From the NCBI GenBank assembly GCA_011391655.1, contig JAABQE010000269.1, positions 1 to 6,901 on the forward strand: DNA of 6,901 nt, given 5' to 3'. Of the stretch, positions 1 to 6,265 are shown one piece after another. The position numbers were made by a program, and so were the translations under genes. The notes beneath the pieces were generated by a model, which did no database searches, was not told the DNA's origin, and saw only the letters and a program-made list of their open reading frames with translations. Source of the stretch: Hydrogenophilales bacterium (lineage in GTDB: Bacteria; Pseudomonadota; Gammaproteobacteria; Burkholderiales; Thiobacillaceae). Numbering within the stretch: the first letter of the stretch is position 1; each line of letters starts with the position of its first letter.

Positions 1-1070
1 ATGGCAGGTTCAACTTCGAGAAACCGGTGGCGGCCAGAGGATCCTTGCCCAACTTGAACCTGGAAAAAGTAACTTTTGCAGACGGGACGTTTCGCTACGC
101 GGACAAGCAAACTGGGGCAGGATTCGAGGCCGCTAATTGCCGTTTGGGCGTAAGCCACCTGCAGCTGGCTGGCAGGGGGCGCCCGGGTGTCATGAAGCAG
201 CTTTCCTTCGCAGCGGAGCTCGCTTGCGGGGCGGTCCGGACACAGGACTACGTCGCATCCGGTTTGAAGCTTTCGGTTGCCGGACAACGCGGGGTCTTCG
301 ATCTCACGCCGCTTACGATGCGTGTTTACGCTGGGCACGGTGTGGGGCGCATCCGGGCGGACTTTACGGGCGCCGTTCCCCTTTACCACGTCCGCTATTC
401 CCTTTCACAGTTCCACGTCGAATCGTTTCTCAAGCCCCTGTCGCCGAAAACACTTGCGGTGGGCTTGATGGACTTCAGCGCGAACCTGTCGATGCAGGGA
501 AAGACCGTGAATGCACTGAGGCAGACCGCGCAAGGGCAGCTCTCTCTGCGTGGCAAGAACCTCATCCTCAATGGCCGCGATCTCGATCAGGAGTTTGCCC
601 AGTATGAGTCCAGCCAGCACTTCAACCTCGTGGACCTGGGCGCGCTCTTCTTTGCCGGGCCTGCCGGCCTGGTTCTCACCAAGGGGTACAACTTTGCGAG
701 CGTCCTGCATGGATCGGGGGGCCACAGCGACATCCCGACGCTCGTCTCAGACTGGACAGTCAAGCGCGGCGTTGCGCAGTCGCGAGATGTGGCCATGGCG
801 ACGAAAGAGAACCGGGTTGCCCTCCATGGCAAGCTCGATTTCGTCAACGAGCGATTCGATGACGTGACCGTGGCGTTGATCGACGCCAGGGGCTGCAGCA
901 AGGTGCAGCAAACCATCCATGGTGCCTTCAGGAAACCGGTGGTTGACAAGCCGGACACCCTCAAATTCCTCACCGGGCCGGTGGCCAGGTTGCTTGAGCA
1001 GGTGATGCGTCCCTTTAATGATGGGGCGTGCGAAGTGTTCTACGCCGGTTCGGTCGCCTCGCCGAAATAA
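1..1070 (+). CDS. AsmA family protein, C-terminal part (5' end outside window)
   Basis: The reading frame is open to the left edge. Codons from position 3 already read GRFNFEKPV, in the style of AsmA proteins, so the GTG at 27 is not the real start and only about 355 residues are seen. AsmA-family proteins are large, mostly beta-stranded inner-membrane-anchored periplasmic proteins linked to outer-membrane assembly and lipid transport. The N-terminal membrane anchor would lie upstream of the window. Family-like stretches are LVDLGALFFAGPAGLVLTKGY (about 627-689), the segment with DVAMATKENRVALHGKLDF (about 786-843), and the C-terminal end around GCSKVQQTIHGAFRKPV and GACEVFYAGSV. Two cysteines lie in that end (codons 894-896 and 1029-1031). 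If the domain is periplasmic they could form a disulfide, which is inference. The gene converges on the next one with an 86-base gap. Family assignment is confident; substrate and exact role are unknown. Confidence 0.85.
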   Translation, partial: GRFNFEKPVAARGSLPNLNLEKVTFADGTFRYADKQTGAGFEAANCRLGVSHLQLAGRGRPGVMKQLSFAAELACGAVRTQDYVASGLKLSVAGQRGVFDLTPLTMRVYAGHGVGRIRADFTGAVPLYHVRYSLSQFHVESFLKPLSPKTLAVGLMDFSANLSMQGKTVNALRQTAQGQLSLRGKNLILNGRDLDQEFAQYESSQHFNLVDLGALFFAGPAGLVLTKGYNFASVLHGSGGHSDIPTLVSDWTVKRGVAQSRDVAMATKENRVALHGKLDFVNERFDDVTVALIDARGCSKVQQTIHGAFRKPVVDKPDTLKFLTGPVARLLEQVMRPFNDGACEVFYAGSVASPK

Positions 1071-1109
1071 GGGGCGCACGTACAGAACAAAACAGGCTGC
1101 GAGCGCCCC
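1071..1109. repeat. Inverted repeat between convergent genes, possible weak terminator
   Basis: GGGGCGC (1071-1077) is mirrored by GCGCCCC (1103-1109), giving a perfect 7-bp stem with a 25-base loop, directly after the AsmA stop codon. On the minus strand the second arm is followed by TTATTT, a poor U-tract; on the plus strand no T-run follows. It sits where both convergent transcripts should end, so it may act as a weak terminator of the minus-strand gene. The long loop makes this uncertain, and no better terminator is visible in the gap. Confidence 0.25.
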
Positions 1110-1156
1110 ATGACGTTCGTCACCCGTCGCGCCGGCCACATGGGTCATCCAGATCG

Positions 1157-4100
1157 CTATTCCAGGCTGTCCAGTGGTTGCGGTGCGCCGATGAAATAGC
1201 CCTGCACGCAATCGACCCCCATTTCGACCAGAGTGCCGAAGAGGTCGGGGTCTTCGATGAAGCCTGCCACGGTCTTGATGCCGAGGAAGCTGCCGGTTTC
1301 CAGAATGGAGCGCACCAGCGCTTCGTCGATCATGCTGGTGCCGATTTCGCGCACCAGGTTGCGGTCGATTTTCAGGTAGTCGAGCTTCATGCTTTTCAGG
1401 CTGGTGTACGAGCTGCTGCCGATGCCAAAGTCGTCGAGGGTGAAGCGGCAGCCGTGGCGCTGGAGTTGGCGCATGAACAACTGGGTCTGGGCATGGCCAT
1501 CGACGGCATCGGTCTCGCTGATTTCAAAAATGAGCTTGCTGCCTGGAATGTCGCCATGCGCCAGTTCAGCCAGCAAAAACTTCAGGAACAGGGGGTTGGT
1601 GGCCGATTGGCCGGACAGGTTGATCGACAGGCCGCCAATCGAGGCCACGGTGTCAGCGTGCTCACGCATCCAGTGCAGCACGGTTTTCACCACCCAGCGG
1701 TCGATCTCGGTGATGCGTTGCAGGCGTGCGGCGACGTCGATCAGGTCGCCGGTGGCGATAGCGCGTTCGCTATGCGCGGTGGGGTGCAGCAGCACTTCGT
1801 AATACAGCGGGGTGCGCGCGGCGTCGGTGGCGGCCACCACGGGCTGACAGTTGAGACTGAGCTGATTGTTGGCTAGGATTGCTGTCAGCTCGTGCGCCCA
1901 TTGCGCCAGGGCCAGCACGCCGCTGTCATTGACTTCGCTGCTGTACTGCACCACCGCCAGCCCGGATTCGCGCGCGCGGGCGCTTGCGGCGTTGGCGTTG
2001 TCGTAATAGGTTTCCGGGCTGAGGCAGTCGCTTGCCCACATCAGGCCGGCCGCCATCTGCACGCGGTAGCGTATGCCATTGATTTCCTGCGGGTGAGCGG
2101 TCAGCGTACCCAGCAGCGTCTCGGCCTGCGCCTGGGCGGTGTCGCCATCGGCGGCCTCGATCCAGAATGCGAGACCGGATTCGCCGGCGCGCGCCAGTTG
2201 GGCGCCGGCCGGCAACAGCGTGGGCAGCAGTTGAGAGAGTTCGCGCAGGATGGGGGTGCGGATGTCGCTCGACGCAGCCTCTCCAGCCGGGTTGCTGATA
2301 TCGAACTGAATGACGCCGATGGCATAGCCCCCAGCGGTTTCCTGACTGCGCAGCCAGGCGCGGCGGATCGCGCGGAAGAAGCTCTTGCGGTTGGCCAGCC
2401 CGGTGACCGAATCGTGCGAGGCCTGCCACAACAAGTCGCGTTGCATTTTCTGGATCATCGCGCTGTAAGAGCGATCCATCAGCGGCAATTCTAGATCTTC
2501 AGTCCAGTGCGCATCGCCATCTTCCAGCGATTGCAGCAACTCCGACCGCTTGAGGTCGAGTTTTTTGATGCCGCGATAGTTGGCAAACACGTACACCGGC
2601 GGCTGGTTTCCAATCCAGATCAAATTGAGTGGGGCGTCCAGCGACTTGAATTGCAGCCAGTCACCGACGCGCAGGCGCTCGGCCAGGTTGTCTTGCGCTT
2701 CGCTGAGCGGCTCGCTGGCGGCGTCGATCAGGCGGGCGGCAATCGCGGTGTGCGGGTGTTGCGATTTGTCGGTCTCGAACAGTGCGGTGGCGAGTTGGTC
2801 GACGATGCGATCCTGTGCAAACTTGTCGGCGCATATCTGGGTCAGCGCGTGGTCGATACGCTGCAGCAAGGCCTGGATATCGTTGGGCGCCGGCGGCTCG
2901 GCGAGTTCCGGGTCCAGCCAGCCGCATAACTGGCGCAACACCTGCCACGCCTCGCGTGCTTCATCGCTGTCGATGCCGTGGCGCATTTCTGCGCTGAACA
3001 ACACATTGCGCCAGCCGCCGTTCAGCAATTCGATCACGGCGTTGGGCACCGGATGGGTGTCCAGCTGCGCCAGCAGCTCGCGCAGGATACGTTGCTTGAC
3101 CACCTCGGCGTTCTGGCGGCCTTCACACATTTCCTGCAGGCGGAATACGCGCGCGGCGCGCTCGTTCAACAGTGGCTTGACCACGCGTTCGAGCTGGGTG
3201 CGCGCTTCTTCGAATACGCCCGGATTTTTGTCGGCTTCGGCGTTGATGCGGTCGGTCCAGCGGCTCATCAGCCGCATCAGGCGCGCATCGCTGATTTTGC
3301 CGTCGTCGCCCGCCACCATGCTGATGCGGTCGAGCGTGTTCAATACCTTGTGCGCAGGATGACTGGGCGAGTTCAGAAACTGCGGGTCGGCCATTGCCAG
3401 CTTGATGAGGCTGGTTTCAAGCTGCTGGAAAAACGGCCGCATGCCTTCGCTGACCGATTTTTCGGCGTGCATGGTGTCGAACAGTGCGCCGAACATGTCA
3501 ACCGAGCGTTGCATCTCGTGCGTGACCGCAGGCGGCAAAGCGCCAGCCGCCGCCAGCCGCTGCAACACTGGCGAATGGGCCACACCGGGGGCATTCATCG
3601 GCATTGCTTGATTGCCCGATCCGGCAGGCTGCGCGAAGCCACCCTGGCTCGACTGGGGCGCGCCTGCAGGTGAGGGGGCGGACGGTGCTGCGTTGCCCCG
3701 GTTGTTCTGGCCGCCCTGGAAAAAATCCATCAAGGAACTGGTCAAGCGGCTGAGCGTGCCTTTGGGCGGAGGTGTGCCGGGCGCGCCTGCTTCAGCGGAT
3801 GCGGACGGCAAGTTGTTGTCTTCAGCGCGTTCGGCCGCTGCCTGGCTGGCCGCGGTGGGTGATGGCGTCGGGTTGGGTTGCTGCGGTTGGGTTTCGGCCT
3901 GTGAAATCGGCAGCATCGCCAGCAGCTCGGCATATAACGGCGCCAACTGGTCGGACAGCACGTCGCGTAATGTGACATAGGCCACCTGTCGCGCGCGTGC
4001 CGACACCGGCACCTCCTGCAACGCGCTGCGGAAAGCATGGCCGATGACGCCGGGCCCGAATGGATTGGTGCTGTGGTCGCAGGCAAAGCCAAACAGCTGG

Positions 4101-4891
4101 CCGATGCGCGGTTCGATTTCGGCCAGTTGCTCGTGGAATTGTTCTTCCAGCTTCTGGGCTTCGGTCGAGGTGGCGAGCCAGTCTTCAAAATCCAGTTCAT
4201 CAACCAGTGCCAGGCCGCCATCGTTGGCGCCTGATTTGATCTGGGTCTGAGTGGACGGGGTCTGCTTCAGTGTATCCATCACCCGCTGTACAAAGTGGGT
4301 TTGCATGGCTGTGGCGTGCTGGTTGAAGTCGTGCATCGCGCTCAACAATGCGCTGTGTTCGGCAATGCCGGATGCCTGCACGGCAGCTGCGCTGAGTTTG
4401 TCGCCCAGCAGTTGCATCATCTGGTCATGTGCCTGCAACAGGGTTTCGTTTAACAGCGTGGTGCTGGCTTGACGCAGGTGCGGGAACGCCTCCGAGGTAG
4501 GCAGCGCGGCGAGTTTCTGGCGGTGACTTGCCATCCGCAGCTTTTGCAGCGCGCGCAGCGCATCGAGCGGCGGGCGGATGAAGGCGACGCCTACGCCGAG
4601 TGGGCTGAGTCGTTTGAGCTGCGCGGGCACCTGAAAATTGGTGCTGGTGTTATTCGACACCGAGGTGAAGACGATATCGACTTCGGCATGGGCGCGTTGG
4701 GCCAACGCCGTGATTGCCGCGTCTGGATTGGTGAATTTAAGGAACAGTCCGCCGACGCAAAAGTCGCGAATTTCGCAAGCGATTTCGGTCTGTCCGGCTT
4801 GGGTGATGATGGCCGCCTGAGAAACCTGAAAACGTTTGTCGCGCCGCATATCCTGAGCGGCGTGCTGATTGTCTGACGCCTTAGCCATCAT
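1157..4891 (-). CDS. PilZ-DUF1631-GGDEF-EAL protein, likely c-di-GMP sensor/effector
   Basis: Large soluble protein with no signal peptide or membrane segment. Residue numbers count from the upstream ATG at 5029. Domains in order: PilZ about 60-155, with RRDKR (62-66) and D89-F-C-V-G-G94 in place of the usual DxSxxG; DUF1631 about 180-860, interrupted by a Pro/Ala/Gln/Gly-rich linker about 376-485 and ending in a beta-rich piece at 787-825; GGDEF about 868-1030, with HDSVTGLANR at its start but RAGESGLAF where RxGGDEF is expected and no RxxD inhibitory site; EAL about 1045-1285. The EAL residues seen are E1078 (as EVL), N1137, E1169, E1172, D1199-D1200, K1220 and Q1276, but the loop glutamate 36 residues after the lysine is G1256. 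Known EAL enzymes hydrolyse c-di-GMP and PilZ domains bind it; cyclase activity is unlikely and hydrolysis doubtful. Start chosen at ATG 4891 (MMAKASDNQ): the 46 residues before it look non-conserved, GGAA precedes it, and a possible -10 lies at 4950-4955. GTG 4897, with AAGGG six bases upstream, and ATG 5029 (1290 aa) are alternatives. Confidence 0.88.
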   Translation of the reverse strand: MMAKASDNQHAAQDMRRDKRFQVSQAAIITQAGQTEIACEIRDFCVGGLFLKFTNPDAAITALAQRAHAEVDIVFTSVSNNTSTNFQVPAQLKRLSPLGVGVAFIRPPLDALRALQKLRMASHRQKLAALPTSEAFPHLRQASTTLLNETLLQAHDQMMQLLGDKLSAAAVQASGIAEHSALLSAMHDFNQHATAMQTHFVQRVMDTLKQTPSTQTQIKSGANDGGLALVDELDFEDWLATSTEAQKLEEQFHEQLAEIEPRIGQLFGFACDHSTNPFGPGVIGHAFRSALQEVPVSARARQVAYVTLRDVLSDQLAPLYAELLAMLPISQAETQPQQPNPTPSPTAASQAAAERAEDNNLPSASAEAGAPGTPPPKGTLSRLTSSLMDFFQGGQNNRGNAAPSAPSPAGAPQSSQGGFAQPAGSGNQAMPMNAPGVAHSPVLQRLAAAGALPPAVTHEMQRSVDMFGALFDTMHAEKSVSEGMRPFFQQLETSLIKLAMADPQFLNSPSHPAHKVLNTLDRISMVAGDDGKISDARLMRLMSRWTDRINAEADKNPGVFEEARTQLERVVKPLLNERAARVFRLQEMCEGRQNAEVVKQRILRELLAQLDTHPVPNAVIELLNGGWRNVLFSAEMRHGIDSDEAREAWQVLRQLCGWLDPELAEPPAPNDIQALLQRIDHALTQICADKFAQDRIVDQLATALFETDKSQHPHTAIAARLIDAASEPLSEAQDNLAERLRVGDWLQFKSLDAPLNLIWIGNQPPVYVFANYRGIKKLDLKRSELLQSLEDGDAHWTEDLELPLMDRSYSAMIQKMQRDLLWQASHDSVTGLANRKSFFRAIRRAWLRSQETAGGYAIGVIQFDISNPAGEAASSDIRTPILRELSQLLPTLLPAGAQLARAGESGLAFWIEAADGDTAQAQAETLLGTLTAHPQEINGIRYRVQMAAGLMWASDCLSPETYYDNANAASARARESGLAVVQYSSEVNDSGVLALAQWAHELTAILANNQLSLNCQPVVAATDAARTPLYYEVLLHPTAHSERAIATGDLIDVAARLQRITEIDRWVVKTVLHWMREHADTVASIGGLSINLSGQSATNPLFLKFLLAELAHGDIPGSKLIFEISETDAVDGHAQTQLFMRQLQRHGCRFTLDDFGIGSSSYTSLKSMKLDYLKIDRNLVREIGTSMIDEALVRSILETGSFLGIKTVAGFIEDPDLFGTLVEMGVDCVQGYFIGAPQPLDSLE

Positions 4892-4949
4892 TTCCACACT
4901 ATTCCCTTTTATGTGCCCCGCTTGTTCAGCGAACGTCGCAGCGGCGGTG

Positions 4950-4955
4950 ACTATA
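4950..4955 (-). promoter_or_regulatory. Candidate -10 box for the PilZ-DUF1631-GGDEF-EAL gene
   Basis: On the minus strand the sequence reads TATAGT (5 of 6 matches to TATAAT), in one of the few AT-rich spots upstream of the gene. Transcription would begin near 4943, giving a leader of about 50 bases before the ATG at 4891. No convincing -35 box is visible 16-19 bases further upstream. Tentative. Confidence 0.25.
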
Positions 4956-4990
4956 TACGGCATGACTCCCGCCGGCTGACTTAAAAGCGC

Positions 4991-5020
4991 TTGGCGGGAT
5001 CCGGCCGCTTTTGGTAGACT
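4991..5020 (+). promoter_or_regulatory. Candidate sigma-70 promoter for the aroG leader
   Basis: TTGGCG (4991-4996, 4 of 6 matches to TTGACA) and TAGACT (5015-5020, 4 of 6 matches to TATAAT) are separated by 18 bases. This would place the transcript start near 5027, about 70 bases upstream of the leader ORF and 155 bases upstream of aroG. A perfect palindrome, AAGCGCTT (4985-4992), overlaps the -35 box, and CATGCATG (5023-5030) lies at the expected start point; either could be an operator, which is speculation. Confidence 0.4.
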
Positions 5021-5064
5021 GCCATGCATGATCCGTGCCGCAAAGTTCTTTTTTAGCCGCTTTT
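5004..5064 (+). repeat. 9-bp direct repeat GCCGCTTTT flanking the predicted start region
   Basis: GCCGCTTTT occurs at 5004-5012 and again at 5056-5064, 52 bases apart, the first copy between the candidate -35 and -10 boxes and the second in the predicted leader. The spacing is close to five helical turns, which would suit a looping regulator, but a 9-bp repeat in a short region can occur by chance. Confidence 0.3.
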
Positions 5065-5070
5065 ATCCCA

Positions 5071-5083
5071 CGCCGCAGGCGGT
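5071..5083 (+). promoter_or_regulatory. Small leader hairpin and possible antiterminator arm
   Basis: CGCC (5071-5074) can pair with GGCG (5078-5081) around a 3-base loop. The same GGCGG (5078-5082) is also complementary to CCGCC (5122-5126), the 5' arm of the terminator, with additional pairs T5083-A5121 and, after one A-A mismatch, G5075-C5076 with G5128-C5129. The three exclusive pairings 1:2, 2:3 and 3:4 have the layout of an attenuator. Pairing is read by eye; no folding energy was computed. Confidence 0.35.
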
Positions 5084-5097
5084 CGGGAGGCGCTGAG

Positions 5098-5151
5098 ATG
5101 AACAGCAACGCCTTAACGAAACCGCCAGCCCGCTGGCGGTTTTTTGTTTAA
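5098..5151 (+). CDS. 17-residue leader ORF upstream of aroG, overlapping a terminator
   Basis: ATG at 5098 is preceded by GGGAGG (5085-5090) with a 7-base spacer, one of the best ribosome binding sites in the window. The ORF encodes MNSNALTKPPARWRFFV and stops with TAA at 5149-5151, 31 bases before the aroG start. Codons 9-16 run through the intrinsic terminator: the Trp codon (5134-5136) and Arg codon form its 3' arm and the two Phe codons (5140-5145) are its T-run. Amino-acid operons are often controlled by leader peptides rich in codons for the product, and Trp and Phe are end products of the pathway aroG starts. However, the W-R-F-F codons are also what a stem plus T-run would encode by chance. 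The strong ribosome binding site argues that it is translated. Codon 6 is TTA, probably rare in such GC-rich DNA. Confidence 0.5.
   Translation: MNSNALTKPPARWRFFV
5119..5145 (+). terminator. Intrinsic terminator in the aroG leader
   Basis: CCGCCAG (5122-5128) and CTGGCGG (5133-5139) form a perfect 7-bp GC-rich stem with loop CCCG, extendable by AAA/TTT to 10 bp, followed by six T (5140-5145). This is a textbook Rho-independent terminator on the plus strand. No gene ends just upstream on this strand apart from the 17-codon ORF that contains it; the large neighbour runs the other way. The terminator must therefore act on a leader transcript that begins in 4990-5097, and aroG transcripts from that promoter have to read through it. 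On the minus strand only TTT follows the stem, so it should work mainly in the plus direction. Confidence 0.8.
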
Positions 5152-5170
5152 GACGCCGCCGCAGAAACCC

Positions 5171-5175
5171 AGGAG
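5171..5175 (+). promoter_or_regulatory. Ribosome binding site of aroG
   Basis: AGGAG lies 7 bases before the ATG at 5183. It fixes that ATG as the start, against the in-frame TTG at 5144, which falls inside the terminator T-run and has no ribosome binding site. It lies downstream of the terminator, so aroG translation itself is not obviously masked by the hairpin. Confidence 0.8.
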
Positions 5176-5182
5176 CCACACC

Positions 5183-6259
5183 ATGACGACCATCCGCACC
5201 GACGATACCCGCATCGAGCAAAGCGGCGAACTGCTTGCCCCGATGCAGATCATGCGGGAACTCCGCGCCAATGAAACCGTACTGGCGCACGTCGCGCATG
5301 CGCGTAGCGCCATTCACGACGTGCTGCGCGGCGCGGATGACCGGCTGTTCATCATCGTCGGACCCTGCTCGATCCACGATCCGGCCGCGGCGATCGATTA
5401 TGCGAAAAAGCTGAAGCCGCTGGCCGACGAACTCGCCCACGATCTGATCATCGTCATGCGCGTGTATTTCGAAAAACCCCGCACCACCGTGGGCTGGAAA
5501 GGCCTCATCAACGACCCGCATCTGGACGAGAGCCACGACATCAACGAAGGTCTGCGGCTGGCGCGCAAACTGTTGCTGGACATCAACGCAATCGGCCTGC
5601 CCTGTGCGACCGAATTCCTCGACCTCATCTCGCCGCAATACATCGCCGACCTGGTGGGCTGGGGTGCGATTGGCGCGCGCACCACCGAATCGCAGTCGCA
5701 TCGTCAGCTGGCGTCCGGCCTGTCGTGCCCGGTGGGTTTCAAGAACGGCACCGATGGCAGCCTGCGGATTGCGGTCGACGCGATCAAGGCCGCGGCCGCG
5801 CGCCATCACTTCATCTCCATCACCAAATCGGGCCACGTTGGCGTGTTCAGCACCTCCGGCAACGAAGACACCCATGTCATTTTGCGCGGCGGCAAAACGC
5901 CGAACTACGATGCCGCCAGCGTCAATGCCGCCTGCGCCGAACTGGCCTCGGCAGGCTTGCGCCAGCAGGTAATGATCGACTTCTCCCACGCCAATTCCAG
6001 CAAACAGTATCAGCGCCAGATCGACGTTGGCGCCGATGTCGCCGCGCAGGTGGCGGGCGGCGATACCCGCATCATCGGCATGATGATCGAAAGTCATTTG
6101 AATGCCGGACGGCAGGATCTCATTCCGGGGCAGCCGCTGGAATACGCGCAATCCATCACCGACGCCTGCATCGGCTGGGACGACACCATTCCCTTGTTGC
6201 GCATGCTGGCCGATGCGGTGAAGAGACGGCGGCTGACGGTTCCGGCGGATGAGGAATAA
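5183..6259 (+). CDS. aroG: 3-deoxy-7-phosphoheptulonate (DAHP) synthase, class I AroG type
   Basis: Cytosolic enzyme joining phosphoenolpyruvate and erythrose 4-phosphate to DAHP, the first step of the shikimate pathway to Trp, Tyr, Phe and chorismate-derived cofactors. The 358 residues are close to the usual 350 of the E. coli isozymes and collinear with them. Landmarks: GPCSIHD with metal ligand C62; EKPRTTVGWKGL (97-108) for phosphoenolpyruvate binding; GARTTESQ (164-171); GFKNGT (185-190); DFSHANSSK with H269; ESHL with E303; ITDACIGWDDT with D327. All four metal ligands are present, so it should be active. From memory of E. coli AroG, most of the Phe feedback pocket is kept (P151, L176, L180, S181, F210, S212), with F222 at the position of V221; this hints at feedback control but does not settle which amino acid. 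The leader terminator and 17-codon ORF suggest transcriptional control. It ends 6 bases from the convergent toxin gene with no terminator between them. Confidence 0.96.
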   Translation: MTTIRTDDTRIEQSGELLAPMQIMRELRANETVLAHVAHARSAIHDVLRGADDRLFIIVGPCSIHDPAAAIDYAKKLKPLADELAHDLIIVMRVYFEKPRTTVGWKGLINDPHLDESHDINEGLRLARKLLLDINAIGLPCATEFLDLISPQYIADLVGWGAIGARTTESQSHRQLASGLSCPVGFKNGTDGSLRIAVDAIKAAAARHHFISITKSGHVGVFSTSGNEDTHVILRGGKTPNYDAASVNAACAELASAGLRQQVMIDFSHANSSKQYQRQIDVGADVAAQVAGGDTRIIGMMIESHLNAGRQDLIPGQPLEYAQSITDACIGWDDTIPLLRMLADAVKRRRLTVPADEE

Positions 6260-6265
6260 GCGAGG

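Noticed and set aside
27..29. GTG at 27 as the start of the AsmA-like gene
   Set aside because: The frame is open upstream with family-like residues, and AsmA proteins need a membrane anchor before this point, so the gene begins outside the window.
20..942. 11-bp repeat GAAACCGGTGG at 20-30 and 932-942
   Set aside because: Both copies encode KPV in the same protein in different contexts; chance or coding similarity is sufficient.
1111..1122. Palindrome TGACGTTCGTCA in the gap between convergent genes
   Set aside because: Only 5 bp per arm with a 2-base centre, no T-run and no promoter nearby, so no function can be supported.
1028..1876. 282-codon plus-strand frame opposite the EAL region
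   Set aside because: It is the reverse-strand shadow of the EAL domain; composition is His/Ala/Gln-rich without family motifs, and it starts inside the AsmA gene.
3575..3905. Low-complexity stretches in the signalling gene as tandem repeats
   Set aside because: They encode a Pro/Ala/Gln/Gly-rich linker without a regular repeat unit; an ordinary flexible linker explains them.
5144..5182. TTG at 5144 as an upstream start for aroG
   Set aside because: It lies in the terminator T-run without a ribosome binding site, while ATG 5183 has AGGAG 7 bases upstream and gives the usual DAHP synthase N-terminus.
5063..6151. 362-codon open frame antisense to aroG
   Set aside because: It lies almost wholly opposite a clear, fully conserved aroG, its protein resembles no family, and long antisense frames are common in GC-rich coding DNA.
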